64,000 nucleotides of DNA from Changchengzhania lutea (lineage in GTDB: Bacteria; Bacteroidota; Bacteroidia; Flavobacteriales; Flavobacteriaceae), in the NCBI RefSeq assembly GCF_006974145.1, contig NZ_CP039456.1, positions 186,001 through 250,000 on the forward strand, given 5' to 3'. The translations under genes were made by a program, and so were the position numbers. Of this stretch, positions 1 through 9,578 are shown one piece after another (within the stretch, counting starts at the first letter, position 1; the number at the start of each line of letters is the position of its first letter). The notes beneath the pieces are model-generated. The model was not told the DNA's origin. It saw only the letters and a list, made by a program, of their open reading frames with translations, and did not search any database.

Positions 1-262
1 AACTTAAAATATGATCTATCGTTTCTGAGCTTGTTCTGCCAGATTCACTTGGTTTGTAGCTTAAATCCATAGCTCGTAAACCCTCCGTAGCCCAGTAATA
101 CCTAAACCCTAAACCGTCAATCATTCTAGCGGCGACCGTGCCTGCTGTATAATTCTCTGATGGCTCCGGAATTTCGTAATATGGCAACTTTTCTTCAAGC
201 ATATCTTGTGCGTTTAATTGAGTAATAACAAGAACCATCACACCAAGTATAATTTTATTCAT
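1..262 (-). CDS. Secreted DinB-like protein, partial (C-terminus outside window)
   Basis: An open frame starts with ATG at 262 and runs off the left edge without a stop (87 codons visible). The first 19 residues are a hydrophobic signal peptide ending in LNAQ, so the product is exported. The mature part, with YWATEGLRAMDLSYKP and an SSETIDHIL helix, resembles the first helices of the DinB/DUF1572 four-helix fold; this assignment is by recall and is tentative. It lies 8 bases downstream of the M28 peptidase gene and is probably co-transcribed with it. Confidence 0.6.
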   Translation of the reverse strand, partial: MNKIILGVMVLVITQLNAQDMLEEKLPYYEIPEPSENYTAGTVAARMIDGLGFRYYWATEGLRAMDLSYKPSESGRTSSETIDHILS

Positions 263-270
263 CTTAATTT

Positions 271-1683
271 CTAGTCTTTTATCTGTGTGTCTTTATTTAT
301 AGGGTTTACACCATATTTATCAAACAAATACACCAATGCCGTCATTGTTGCAGCACCAAGTTCCAACTCCCGTTTATTTACCGCATCAAATGTATCGTTG
401 CTGGCATGGTGATGATCAAAATAGCGTTGTGAGTCTGGTCTTAAACCAGCAAGCACATTCGATTTTGTTTTTAATGGCCCAACGTCTGCACCGCTTCCAC
501 CCTTTTCAAAATAGTGAATAAGATAAGGTTTGAATAGTGGTTGCCAACTTAACACTTGATTAAAAGTAGCATCGTTACAATCGAAACTAAACCCACGAGG
601 TGTAAACCCACCTGAATCACTTTCCAAAGCAAATACATGGTTTTCACCTTTTTGTTTTGCAAGCTCAGCATATTTTTTACCGCCACGTAAACCGTTTTCT
701 TCATTCATAAACAACACGACTCTGATGCTTCGTTTTGGTTTTATTCCTGACTCTTTTAGTAATCTTAAAACATCCATAGATTGCACCACTCCTGCGCCAT
801 CGTCATGAGCACCATCTCCTAAATCCCAAGAATCTAAATGGCCCCCTACAATCATGTATTCATCTGGAAATTCACTTCCTGTAATTTCTCCAATCACATT
901 ATAGGATTGCACATCTTTTAACTGGCGGCAATTTTGCTTAAAATAAAAATTAACAGCGGGGTCTAATTGTAGCATGGTACTCAGTAATTCGGCATCGTTG
1001 GTGCTTATAGCTGCAGATGGAATACGCTGCTCATTAGGTAAATCATTATAAGTCATACTACCTGTATGTGGTAAATCATCCATCCTCAAATTCATAGAAC
1101 GCACAATAACCCCAACAGCGCCATATTTTGCAGCTTCAACAGCTCCCATATAGCGTTGGTTTACGCAACCGCCGTAAGCCTCAAACGTAAGTATTAAATC
1201 GGCTTGCATGGACCTGTTATAAAACACAATTTTGCCTTCAATTTCAGCTTTGCCCAAAGCCTCTAGATCTTCAAAATTCTTAACTTCAATAACATTTGCT
1301 TTTAAACCTAAAGCCGGCGTTGCAACAGAGCCGCCCAAAGCACAAATATTTACTGTGGTCGTTTTTCCGGATTCCGATTCTATAAACGCGTATTCTTTAA
1401 TGCCCCTCACCCATTTTGGCACCATAACAGGTTGTAACCAGACTTTGTTCAACCCTAACTTTTCAAGTTCTTCTTTGGTGTATTCCACGGCTTTTTCGGC
1501 ATTTAGAGAACCTGACAAACGCCCACCGATTTGATTAGATAAATGATTTAACCATGCGTAACTTTTCCCATTGGTTAGGGCTTTTTTGTAAATATCTTTA
1601 ATGACTTGCTCATCTGTTTGTGATTGAACGTTCACAGACACTAAGAATAAACAAAAGATAAGCGTAAATTTCAATTTATACAT
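271..1683 (-). CDS. Secreted M28-family zinc metallopeptidase
   Basis: The 470-residue product begins with a signal peptide of about 21 residues (ends VNVQSQ), so it acts in the periplasm or outside the cell. Residues about 110-260 match a PA (protease-associated) insert and about 260-460 the M28 catalytic domain. The two-zinc site is complete: His282, Asp294 (HDDGAG), the Glu328-Glu329 pair (NEEN), Asp356 (ESDSGG) and a His at 424-426 (DHHHASND). Family members are aminopeptidases or carboxypeptidase-Q-like dipeptidases that take single residues from peptides. The downstream DinB-like secreted protein follows after 8 bases, which suggests a two-gene operon. The exact substrate cannot be read from the sequence. 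Confidence 0.9.
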   Translation of the reverse strand: MYKLKFTLIFCLFLVSVNVQSQTDEQVIKDIYKKALTNGKSYAWLNHLSNQIGGRLSGSLNAEKAVEYTKEELEKLGLNKVWLQPVMVPKWVRGIKEYAFIESESGKTTTVNICALGGSVATPALGLKANVIEVKNFEDLEALGKAEIEGKIVFYNRSMQADLILTFEAYGGCVNQRYMGAVEAAKYGAVGVIVRSMNLRMDDLPHTGSMTYNDLPNEQRIPSAAISTNDAELLSTMLQLDPAVNFYFKQNCRQLKDVQSYNVIGEITGSEFPDEYMIVGGHLDSWDLGDGAHDDGAGVVQSMDVLRLLKESGIKPKRSIRVVLFMNEENGLRGGKKYAELAKQKGENHVFALESDSGGFTPRGFSFDCNDATFNQVLSWQPLFKPYLIHYFEKGGSGADVGPLKTKSNVLAGLRPDSQRYFDHHHASNDTFDAVNKRELELGAATMTALVYLFDKYGVNPINKDTQIKD

Positions 1684-1763
1684 AGTAACATTTTTAAGCT
1701 AAAAATAGTTCTTATTGATTGGATTGTTTCTAAAGAAATCATAAAAGTTTTAAACTCTCACAA

Positions 1764-2642
1764 TCATTCGCTTTTAAGTTGTTTTTTATATTGCTCCAAG
1801 TTATCCTTAATATCCTCATCGAGCTCTGGTTCTTGAATATTGGTGTACTGACTTAATGTGTCATACATTATTTTAGCTACAATGTAACGTGCTGTGGGTT
1901 TATCGTCTGCGGGAATGTTATACCAAGGTGCGTAGTCTTTAGATGTTCTATTTATAGCATCTTCATAGCAAGCCTGATACTCATCCCATAGTTTGCGCTC
2001 TTTTAAATCGCCTGGTGAGAATTTCCAGTTCTTTTCTTGTTTTTCGAGGCGTCGCAATAGTCGGTTTTTTTGTTCGTCCTTAGATAGATTCAGAAAAAAC
2101 TTAAAGATAATAGTACCATTATCTGCAATGTGCTTTTCAAAATTATTGATCTGTTCAAAACGCTTATCCCAAAAAGCGTCATTAATATCTTCAACTGAAT
2201 TGATATTTGGAATATTTTCACCTAAAATATACTCTGGATGCACTCGAGTGACCAAAACATTTTCATAGTGCGTTCTATTAAAAATTCCGAATTTCCCACG
2301 TTCTGGTAATGCTATATAATGACGCCACAAATAGTCATGACTTAATTCTAACTCCGTTGGCACTTTAAAACTATGTACTATTATACCTCTAACGTTAAAT
2401 TCATTAAACACTTCCCGTACTAAACTGTCCTTACCCGATGTGTCCATGCCTTGCAAACAAACTAAAACGGCATATTTATCATGGGCATACATGGTATTCT
2501 GTAGTTTAGCAAGCTTACGACTTATTTTTTGCTGTTCTTTTTCTATATTCTTTTCGCCTTCATTTAGATCAAAGGTTGTGGGTTGGTTTTTAATATCAAT
2601 TTTGGAAGTTATTTTAAAATCATCAATTTCTATTTTCTTCAT
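1764..2642 (-). CDS. Polyphosphate kinase 2 family protein (class III-like)
   Basis: This 292-residue protein has the PPK2 fold: a Walker A loop at 65-73 (GMDTSGKDS), then a lid module around 113-137 with PERGKFGIFNRTHYE and TRVHPE. PPK2 enzymes move phosphate between polyphosphate and nucleotides in the cytoplasm. The lid sequence is closest to what is known for class III enzymes, which can phosphorylate AMP and ADP; class is inference. It stands alone, divergent from the 2767 gene. Length is usual for a single-domain PPK2. Confidence 0.9.
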   Translation of the reverse strand: MKKIEIDDFKITSKIDIKNQPTTFDLNEGEKNIEKEQQKISRKLAKLQNTMYAHDKYAVLVCLQGMDTSGKDSLVREVFNEFNVRGIIVHSFKVPTELELSHDYLWRHYIALPERGKFGIFNRTHYENVLVTRVHPEYILGENIPNINSVEDINDAFWDKRFEQINNFEKHIADNGTIIFKFFLNLSKDEQKNRLLRRLEKQEKNWKFSPGDLKERKLWDEYQACYEDAINRTSKDYAPWYNIPADDKPTARYIVAKIMYDTLSQYTNIQEPELDEDIKDNLEQYKKQLKSE

Positions 2643-2766
2643 AGTTTCAGTGTATACATTAATTTTTTATAAATATAGTAAATCCATAATTTCGATGAAC
2701 GGTACATTACTTCGTGGTCTTTTTGATACATTTGCTCACCTACTTATTAATATAGCTCCAAATATT

Positions 2767-3501
2767 ATGGAAAAAAAATACATTTTTTTGTTATTCCTAT
2801 CCCTATCATTATTTAGTTTTGGTCAAACAAATTGTGAGGATGCCAACTCAGATTTAATTTATGCCTATTCTAATGTAAAATCGTCTTATGATTCAAACAA
2901 TATTAGTCATTTAAAGTATTACGCCAATAAATCCCTAGAGGCTTTTAATCGTTCTAAAAAAAGTTTAGAAAATTGTGGTTGTGATGCGGCCTATAACCTA
3001 AGTTATGATGCCGCGGAACTTTTAGCTAAGGTTGAAAATGAAGCGACTTTTGAAGATGGTCGCTTTTATGTTAAACGCGCCAGAGAGATAGCAAAACAGA
3101 GTATTACTGAGCTTGATAAATGTACGGTACCTACTACCGAAACAAACGATTTGTTAGCCTTAGAAAATGAACAAGAAAGACTTGAGCAAATGCAAAATGC
3201 TTTAAAAGCGGAAGAAGCTGCTATTAAGGCAAAACTTGTAGCCCAAAAGCAACAGACATTAGCGCTGAAAAAAGAAGTTTTAATCAATGTTTATAAACAA
3301 GCTATGTCGTCAAATCTTGAAACGTATAACAGCACATTGGAAGTTTGCGATTGTGCCGATAAGCCATTAAAAGATGTGTCTAGCAATACCGATGAGATTA
3401 GCACAAAAAGTCTTGAAGATATTAAATCACATTTTATAGAAAACATGAAGGATTTGGCATCCAACTATCTCGCTCAGCTTGATCTCTGTTTGGATGATTA
3501 A
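2767..3501 (+). CDS. Secreted coiled-coil protein of unknown function
   Basis: I do not recognise a named family. The frame is open from 2440, but the ATG at 2767 starts a good signal peptide (MEKKYIFLLFLSLSLFSFGQ), while the upstream extension is antisense to the PPK2 gene, so 2767 is chosen. The 244-residue product has two similar Cys-containing repeats around NCGCDAAYN and VCDCADKP and a charged helical stretch (about 140-180, rich in E, Q, K, A) likely to form a coiled coil. The export signal suggests a periplasmic or surface protein. It ends 2 bases before the convergent membrane protein gene. Confidence 0.75.
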   Translation: MEKKYIFLLFLSLSLFSFGQTNCEDANSDLIYAYSNVKSSYDSNNISHLKYYANKSLEAFNRSKKSLENCGCDAAYNLSYDAAELLAKVENEATFEDGRFYVKRAREIAKQSITELDKCTVPTTETNDLLALENEQERLEQMQNALKAEEAAIKAKLVAQKQQTLALKKEVLINVYKQAMSSNLETYNSTLEVCDCADKPLKDVSSNTDEISTKSLEDIKSHFIENMKDLASNYLAQLDLCLDD

Positions 3502-3503
3502 CT

Positions 3504-4049
3504 TTATTTATTTATATCAGTTTCATCATCCTCTTGATAAACCAATGGATGATCTTCAATACCCAAGCCAACAATTTTAATAATGCTGGTGACCGCGTTG
3601 AACAGCATGAGCACGACACTAATTAAGCCACCGCTCAGTAAAGATGAAATGCCTAAACTGGCGTAATAAATTGAAGTATACCAAGTACTGGGAACATTAT
3701 CTGCCTCTGTAATTGGGATATTAAATAACTGAAATGCGATCATAGAGACCACGAATACAATTGTATCAATTTTTGCAATGAGCAACACGTGCCTATAATG
3801 TTCTTCATTTAATTTGGATTTGGTGCTGGAGCTCACACTTAAAAGCGTTAATAATAAGGCTAGAATAGTTGCGGAAGCCAAGACAATGGTATTACACAAG
3901 GTATTGATACCTGGTAATGAAGACTTTATTAAAACCTTAGCCTCGTAACCACTTAAATTACCCAAAAAATAGGCTCCCAATCCTGTAATTATAGCAGCGA
4001 TGATACCGCCATAAAGCGCTCTTTTATTATATACTGTTAGTTTTATCAT
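3504..4049 (-). CDS. Four-helix integral membrane protein, unknown function
   Basis: The 181-residue product shows about four hydrophobic segments, near residues 11-31, 51-72, 91-112 and 128-155, and an acidic C-terminal tail (YQEDDETDINK). No catalytic motif is visible and no family is recognised. It lies 6 bases downstream of the response regulator gene and is the last gene of a minus-strand run with the regulator, a beta-barrel protein and MscS, so it may share their envelope role. That link is inference from position only. Confidence 0.75.
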   Translation of the reverse strand: MIKLTVYNKRALYGGIIAAIITGLGAYFLGNLSGYEAKVLIKSSLPGINTLCNTIVLASATILALLLTLLSVSSSTKSKLNEEHYRHVLLIAKIDTIVFVVSMIAFQLFNIPITEADNVPSTWYTSIYYASLGISSLLSGGLISVVLMLFNAVTSIIKIVGLGIEDHPLVYQEDDETDINK

Positions 4050-4055
4050 GTTTTT

Positions 4056-5219
4056 TTATTTTGAAGCAAATAGTTTAACGTCTGTTTCACTTACCTCAGT
4101 TCCACCTAAAATAATTAAACGTTCTACGACATTTCGAAGTTCTCTAATATTCCCAGTCCAATCGTAATCTTGCAATAATTTTATGGCTTTATCTGAAAAG
4201 GTTTTTTGTACAGTGCCTTGCTCTGTTGATATTTTTTTGGTGAAATAGTCGATTAACAATGGAATATCTTCCCGTCGTTCGTTCAATGCTGGTACATTTA
4301 TTAGAATCACTGCCAGTCTATGATACAAATCCTCTCTGAATCTACCTTCAGCTATTTCCTTTTTTAAGTTTTTATTGGTAGCAGCTACTACTCTAACGTC
4401 TACCTTAATATCCCTATCACTACCTACACGTTGAATTTTACTTTCTTGCAATGCTCTCAAGACTTTGGCTTGCGCCGATAAACTCATATCACCAATTTCA
4501 TCTAAGAAAATGGTCCCGCCATTGGCTGCTTCAAATTTACCTGCTCTATCTTTTGCGGCACTGGTAAAGGCACCTTTGACATGACCGAAAAGTTCACTTT
4601 CAATAAGTTCACTTGGTATCGCGGCACAATTAACTTCAATCATATTACCCTTGGCACGATTACTTTTTTGATGTAGCCAATGCGCCACTAGTTCTTTTCC
4701 CGTTCCATTGGGACCTGTTATTAATACTCTGGCATCTGTGGGCGCCACTTTATCGATAATATCCTTAATTTGAGAAATGGCATCGCTATCACCAATCATT
4801 TCATACTTTTTACTGACCTTCTTTTTAAGAATTTTATTCTCGACTACTAATTCTTTTCGGTCTAATGCATTTCTGACCGTATTCAATAATCGATTTAAAT
4901 CGGGCGGTTTGGAAATATAATCAAAGGCACCTAAGCGCATGGTGTTGACGGCTGTATCTAAATCGCCATGACCAGAAATCATAACAATAGGGATTTCTGG
5001 TTTAATTTTTTTTACCGCTTCCAACACTTCAACACCATCCATTTTCGGCATTTTTATGTCACACAGTATCAAATCAAAATCTTCATTTTTAATCTTTTCA
5101 ATACCCGCTAAACCATCTTCAGCTTCATCAACATGGTAGCCTTCATTTTCTTCAGAAAGTATTTTAACAAGCACCCGTCTTATTGCTGCTTCATCTTCTA
5201 CTATTAATATTTTTGACAT
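4056..5219 (-). CDS. NtrC-type response regulator without DNA-binding domain
   Basis: The 387-residue protein has a receiver domain (about 1-120, phosphoacceptor Asp54 in LCDIKMPKMDG) and a sigma-54 AAA+ domain with Walker A GPNGTGKE at 169-176 and Walker B FLDE at 238-241. The sigma-54 contact loop reads GAFTSA (216-221) instead of the usual GAFTGA. The chain ends just after the NIRELRNVVERL region, so the C-terminal Fis-type helix-turn-helix that most NtrC proteins carry is absent. It may act without specific enhancer binding or through a partner. No sensor kinase gene lies beside it. It follows the DUF6268 gene by 1 base. Confidence 0.92.
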   Translation of the reverse strand: MSKILIVEDEAAIRRVLVKILSEENEGYHVDEAEDGLAGIEKIKNEDFDLILCDIKMPKMDGVEVLEAVKKIKPEIPIVMISGHGDLDTAVNTMRLGAFDYISKPPDLNRLLNTVRNALDRKELVVENKILKKKVSKKYEMIGDSDAISQIKDIIDKVAPTDARVLITGPNGTGKELVAHWLHQKSNRAKGNMIEVNCAAIPSELIESELFGHVKGAFTSAAKDRAGKFEAANGGTIFLDEIGDMSLSAQAKVLRALQESKIQRVGSDRDIKVDVRVVAATNKNLKKEIAEGRFREDLYHRLAVILINVPALNERREDIPLLIDYFTKKISTEQGTVQKTFSDKAIKLLQDYDWTGNIRELRNVVERLIILGGTEVSETDVKLFASK

Positions 5220-5220
5220 C

Positions 5221-6105
5221 TTATATTTTAAATTTAATTCCTGATCTTAAATAGAACGCATTCACGTCATCCAATTTAAAGACCTCATCTCTATTTTCGT
5301 TACGTAAAACATTATTTAATCTGAACGTATACCCCGTATATAAATAACCGACTACATGCTTGGTAAAACCATATTCATAACCCACTCCCCCTACTACTAC
5401 GGACAATGATACGTTATCTACATTTTTTCCGTTAACTACAGAAGGTTCTTGCAAATGCGCCAAATAACCATCTAAACCTACAAAGGCTTGAATGTCGTTA
5501 TTTTCATTGATAGCATATTTTAAGTTCGATTTTGGCACGCCTACACTAAAGCTCCAAGTGTCATTAATTTCCCTAAAATAACTAACAAAAGGCAACGGGA
5601 ATGGAATACCGGTAGTCGCATTATAAGTTAAACCTAAAATTAATCGATATGGGCTTTTTAAACTTTCTTCCTTCGTTCTGTCGTTAATAAAATAGATTCC
5701 ACCGTTCATAAATATATCATCAGAAGTAATGGATTTTGTTAATGTGGATGCTATCCTAGGATTGAATTTTGCACCAAAACGCCATTTTTCATTCATTTTA
5801 AAGGTATAGCCCAGACTGAAATCGATAATATTTATAGTTTCTACTTTTTCTGTATCAAATGGATACTTGTCCTCTAAATTTAGAATAATTCTATTGTACT
5901 CGCCTCCAATAATTAGATAAGACTCCTTTTTCATTTCAATAGGATAATTCAACATGGCCCTCAAACGTGTATATTGATCTTCTGAATTACTCTTAGGAAT
6001 AAAAGAGTATTCCAAACGTGCCAAATCCGTGAGTTGTGCATATACAGAGGTTGACATAAATATAAAGCACACAATAAAGAGGCATTTCAACGATTTAGGT
6101 ATCAT
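5221..6105 (-). CDS. DUF6268-like outer membrane beta-barrel protein
   Basis: A signal peptide of about 23 residues (ends SVYA) is followed by alternating amphipathic strands with aromatic ends, such as IDFSLGYTF, WRFGAKFNP, YRLILGLTYN and YLYTGYTFRL, and the chain ends in a strand with a terminal hydrophobic residue (YLRSGIKFKI). This is the pattern of an outer membrane barrel of 294 residues and fits the DUF6268 family of Bacteroidetes; family name by recall. The substrate, if it is a pore, is unknown. It sits between mscS (6 bases upstream) and the response regulator (1 base downstream), so an operon is likely. Confidence 0.8.
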   Translation of the reverse strand: MIPKSLKCLFIVCFIFMSTSVYAQLTDLARLEYSFIPKSNSEDQYTRLRAMLNYPIEMKKESYLIIGGEYNRIILNLEDKYPFDTEKVETINIIDFSLGYTFKMNEKWRFGAKFNPRIASTLTKSITSDDIFMNGGIYFINDRTKEESLKSPYRLILGLTYNATTGIPFPLPFVSYFREINDTWSFSVGVPKSNLKYAINENNDIQAFVGLDGYLAHLQEPSVVNGKNVDNVSLSVVVGGVGYEYGFTKHVVGYLYTGYTFRLNNVLRNENRDEVFKLDDVNAFYLRSGIKFKI

Positions 6106-6111
6106 AACTTA

Positions 6112-7065
6112 TTATTTAGGGGTATTATTATCATCATCATTCACGGACTTTCCGTTTGAATCTTTCATACGTATTTGTACATTTTGATCTGGTTTTTGAA
6201 TGATATGAAGATCCCTTTGAGGAAATGGAATGCTCACGTTGTTCTCTCTAAACAACTTATCAATTTCAAAACGAATATCACTTTTAGGAAACTGTGCCTT
6301 AAAACTATCATTGATCGTGAAAACAATTTTAAAATCCAAAGAACTTTCGCCAAAATCTGTAAAAACAACAGTAGGTTCAGGAGAACCAATTACATCTGGG
6401 TGTGTACTGGCGGCTTGAATCAATAACTTTTTAACCAATTGCACATCACTGCCGTAAGCCACCCCAACACTTACAGCCTCTCTTGTGGTTGTCCCATTTT
6501 GAGTCCAGTTGTATAAACTATTTTCTAAATATAAATGATTAGGAATGACCAATACTTTATTATCGATAGTGACCGCTCTTGTAGTTCTAAGCTTAATTTC
6601 TTCTACCCGACCTACTTTACCTTCAATTTCAATAATATCACCAACGTGAACCGATTGATCAATCAAAATAAACACCCCAGATATAATATCTTGAAAGAGG
6701 GTTTGTAATGCCAAACCAATACCGATAAGCAATGCGGCAGAAGCGGCAAACACTGCTGTAACGTTAACACCCAAAGAATTGAGTGTAATTAATAATATGA
6801 TGATATATATGAGCCATTGAAAATAGCCGAAGACCACATTAAATTTAACTTTATCTGGTTTTGGTAAATTTCGGGTAAGCACCCTCAATACGAGCCTTAA
6901 CAATAATGTTGTAATAAATATAACGGTGATAACGATAAGCACATCTTGAACAGAAATACTGATTTCCTCAGTAAAATCATAATGCTGATCTAGCACCGAT
7001 CTAATCTTTTCCCAAGCAGAACTTTCCTTAATGGCCTCCTCTATCTTTTCTAAATCTTGATTCAT
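6112..7065 (-). CDS. MscS-family mechanosensitive ion channel
   Basis: This 317-residue inner membrane protein has about three transmembrane helices in residues 20-140, the last being the glycine/alanine-rich pore helix (TAVFAASAALLIGIGLA followed by LQTLFQDIISG), and then the MscS beta domain (VHVGDIIEIEG, GRVEEIKLRTT, IPNHLYLEN) and a C-terminal alpha/beta domain. Such channels open on membrane tension to release solutes after osmotic downshock. Length is close to E. coli MscS (286) with a somewhat longer tail. It is followed by a barrel protein gene and preceded 1 base upstream by the ABC permease gene. Confidence 0.93.
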   Translation of the reverse strand: MNQDLEKIEEAIKESSAWEKIRSVLDQHYDFTEEISISVQDVLIVITVIFITTLLLRLVLRVLTRNLPKPDKVKFNVVFGYFQWLIYIIILLITLNSLGVNVTAVFAASAALLIGIGLALQTLFQDIISGVFILIDQSVHVGDIIEIEGKVGRVEEIKLRTTRAVTIDNKVLVIPNHLYLENSLYNWTQNGTTTREAVSVGVAYGSDVQLVKKLLIQAASTHPDVIGSPEPTVVFTDFGESSLDFKIVFTINDSFKAQFPKSDIRFEIDKLFRENNVSIPFPQRDLHIIQKPDQNVQIRMKDSNGKSVNDDDNNTPK

Positions 7066-7066
7066 A

Positions 7067-8380
7067 TTAATATTTAATCCACTTTATAAGTTCTTTATAA
7101 CTTGGTTTTTTTCCATACATTAAAATACCCACACGGTAAATTTTTGCTGCAAACCACACGGTAAAAATAAATGTAGCAATTAAAATTGACAGTGATAGTA
7201 CCTGTTGCCAAATGGGTACACCAAATGGTATCCGCATTAGCATCACCACTGGAGACGTTAACGGTATAAATGAAAACACCGTTGAGACCGTCCCATGCGG
7301 ATCTTCAATTACTGTAAAAAAGCCTATATATACTGCCAGAATTAACGGCATCATGATAGGCAGTAAAAATTGTTGTGTATCGGTTTCATTATCAACAGCC
7401 GCACCAATGGCCGCATAAAACGAACTGTACAGTAAATAGCCAGCAATAAAGAACAGAATAAATGCCACTATTAAATTAGTGATAGGGAGATTGTAAAATG
7501 CGGTAATGAAATCTTGAACTTGCATATTGGCATCTGGATTGGTCATGGCCTGTTGCATCATATCCTGCTGTGGCGTTTGCACTTGTGCAATATCGATTCC
7601 GAAAATAGACGATACGATAACTGCTAAAAGTACTGCTAAAATAATCCAAATGATAAATTGGGTAATACCTGCTAAAGAGGTTCCTATAATTTTCCCCAAC
7701 ATCAATTGCATGGGTTTTACTGATGATATAATGATCTCTATAATACGACTCGTTTTCTCCTCAATGACGCTTCGCATAATCATATTGCCGTATATGATGA
7801 TAAACATAAATAACAAATAACCCGCAGCTCCACCAAAAATGAGCTTGACAACGCTATCCGTTTTTGAGGTTCTTTCACCTTTAAAACTCTCTTGTTCAAT
7901 TGTAACTTGCATTTTAGAGGCTTTAATCATGGCGACATCTACACCTTTATTTTCCAACTTAATGTTAGTTAATTTATTACTAACCTGACTTTCTAAATCT
8001 GATATGAGACTCAGTGAAGGAGATTCTTCTGAGTAAAATTTGATGTGATTGGAAACTTGATTAACCTCTTTAAACCTATCAATGTGAAGTAAGCCAAAAG
8101 CACCACTTTCTTTTGAAAGTTCTTTAGCGTCTTCCAATGACATATTTTCGAGAATATGATAGGTTATATTATCGGTATTTGAAAAAACATCAGATACCAA
8201 TCCAGATTCATCCAAAACAGAAACAACACGAACTTTATCATTGTTAATTTGTGATAAGTAGGCCACTACGCTAAATAAGGCAATCATAATGATTGGACTT
8301 AGAAAGGTCATGACTATAAAGGATTTATTTTTAACCTTGGTTAAATATTCACGCTTTATAATGAGTGGTAAATGGTTCAT
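7067..8380 (-). CDS. ABC-2 type exporter permease (NatB-like)
   Basis: The 437-residue product has one N-terminal transmembrane helix (about 22-42), a large extracytoplasmic domain (about 43-175) and then a group of five or six helices in 180-420, including the IIEEKTSRIIEIIISSVKP signature that is typical of ABC-2 permeases of the NatB/YhaP kind. It pairs with the ATPase gene that ends 5 bases upstream. The pair is expected to export an unknown substrate such as sodium, a lipid or a small toxic molecule. Substrate cannot be inferred from sequence. Confidence 0.9.
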   Translation of the reverse strand: MNHLPLIIKREYLTKVKNKSFIVMTFLSPIIMIALFSVVAYLSQINNDKVRVVSVLDESGLVSDVFSNTDNITYHILENMSLEDAKELSKESGAFGLLHIDRFKEVNQVSNHIKFYSEESPSLSLISDLESQVSNKLTNIKLENKGVDVAMIKASKMQVTIEQESFKGERTSKTDSVVKLIFGGAAGYLLFMFIIIYGNMIMRSVIEEKTSRIIEIIISSVKPMQLMLGKIIGTSLAGITQFIIWIILAVLLAVIVSSIFGIDIAQVQTPQQDMMQQAMTNPDANMQVQDFITAFYNLPITNLIVAFILFFIAGYLLYSSFYAAIGAAVDNETDTQQFLLPIMMPLILAVYIGFFTVIEDPHGTVSTVFSFIPLTSPVVMLMRIPFGVPIWQQVLSLSILIATFIFTVWFAAKIYRVGILMYGKKPSYKELIKWIKY

Positions 8381-8385
8381 ATAAA

Positions 8386-9312
8386 TTAGTTATTCTTAAC
8401 GGTTTGAATAAAGATATCGTTGACATTGGGAATCAATTCAACAAAATGAGATACCTCGCCTTTTGAGGTAAGGTAATTTAAAAGATCATTAGGTTTTTCG
8501 TGTGTTTCCAGTTTAATATTTAATTTTAAATCATCTTCCAAACTTTTAAAATTCGCTGGTGACAACTCATATTTCGAAGACAATTCGCTTTTTAACATAT
8601 CGTTATTTGCTGTTCTAATACCGACTTCAAACGTGTTAATTTTATATTGCCTTTTTACATCAATCAGCTTACCGTCTAAGATTTTATTTGATTTGTGAAT
8701 TAGAGCAATATCGTCACAAAGCTCTTCAACAGACTCCATCCTGTGCGTTGAAAAAATCACGGTTGCCCCTTCTTCTCGTAATCTTAAAATTTCATCTTTT
8801 ATTAAATTAGCATTGATGGGGTCAAAGCCAGAAAACGGTTCATCAAATATTAAGAGTTTAGGTTGATGCAACACCGTTACAATAAACTGTATTTTTTGCG
8901 CCATCCCTTTGGAAAGTTCCTGTATTTTCTTATTCCACCAGTCGCCAATTTCTAAACGTTCAAACCAAAATTTCAATCGCGCTTTGGCCTCGGCTTTACT
9001 TAAGCCTTTTAATTGCGCTAAATATAGTGCCTGTTCACCCACTTTCATTGATTTATACAAACCCCGCTCCTCTGGTAAATAACCAATATCCTTTATGTGC
9101 ATATCATTCAACGGTTCTCCATCTAAAATTACTGACCCCGAATCTGGCATGGTTATTTGGTTAATCACTCTAATCAAGGTGGTTTTCCCAGCGCCATTAG
9201 GCCCTAAAAGCCCAAAAATACTACCCTCAGGAACCATTATAGAAATATTATTTAAGGCAGTGTGATTTCCAAAATTTTTAGAAACATTATGAACTTCAAG
9301 TAAGTTACTCAT
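8386..9312 (-). CDS. ABC transporter ATP-binding protein (NatA-like)
   Basis: The 308-residue ATPase has Walker A GPNGAGKTT (about 38-46), signature LSKGMAQKIQ (about 134-143), Walker B LLIFDEP (about 153-159) and the switch His in STHRMESVEE. The C-terminal 80 residues form the DUF4162-type tail found in NatA-like exporter ATPases. It is the first gene of a two-gene exporter unit with the ABC-2 permease 5 bases downstream and powers that permease from the cytoplasmic face. Confidence 0.93.
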   Translation of the reverse strand: MSNLLEVHNVSKNFGNHTALNNISIMVPEGSIFGLLGPNGAGKTTLIRVINQITMPDSGSVILDGEPLNDMHIKDIGYLPEERGLYKSMKVGEQALYLAQLKGLSKAEAKARLKFWFERLEIGDWWNKKIQELSKGMAQKIQFIVTVLHQPKLLIFDEPFSGFDPINANLIKDEILRLREEGATVIFSTHRMESVEELCDDIALIHKSNKILDGKLIDVKRQYKINTFEVGIRTANNDMLKSELSSKYELSPANFKSLEDDLKLNIKLETHEKPNDLLNYLTSKGEVSHFVELIPNVNDIFIQTVKNN

Positions 9313-9449
9313 TCTTATTTTTTAGCTGATCTCATTCGTGGTAAATATATTAAATGTTAAACGAGAAGTTTAACCCAAACGGTACAATTTAAGACTTTAA
9401 TTGCTGAATGCTTAAAGATTGTGAGGTATATGAAAACAATATGGTATTA

Positions 9450-9485
9450 AAAACAAAACCCACCCTTAAAAAAATTAAGGATGGG
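9450..9485 (-). terminator. Rho-independent terminator candidate downstream of dnaJ
   Basis: Bases 9459-9469 pair with 9475-9485 (11 pairs, one mismatch, loop of five). Read on the minus strand the hairpin is followed by TTTTGTTTTTAAT, a T-rich tail, so it would end transcripts that come from grpE-dnaJ about 150 bases upstream. Confidence 0.5.
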
Positions 9486-9543
9486 AAAAAAATTGCTATG
9501 AAAAAGAAAAATTACCACTAGCGTTAACTAGTGATACATCAAA

Positions 9544-9578
9544 TATAGTTTTTTTTTCTCAAATAGAGAAAAACTATA
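9544..9578. repeat. AT-rich inverted repeat with a second small palindrome beside it
   Basis: TATAG (9544-9548) pairs with CTATA (9574-9578), and TTTTCTC (9554-9560) pairs with GAGAAAA (9566-9572) around a 5-base loop. A separate perfect repeat, CACTAG and CTAGTG with a 6-base loop, lies at 9516-9533. Both are between dnaJ and its likely terminator; they could be extra terminators or mRNA 3' end stabilisers. Confidence 0.4.

Noticed and set aside
2440-2766. Upstream extension of the secreted coiled-coil protein
   Set aside because: It is antisense to the PPK2 gene; a good signal peptide starts at 2767.
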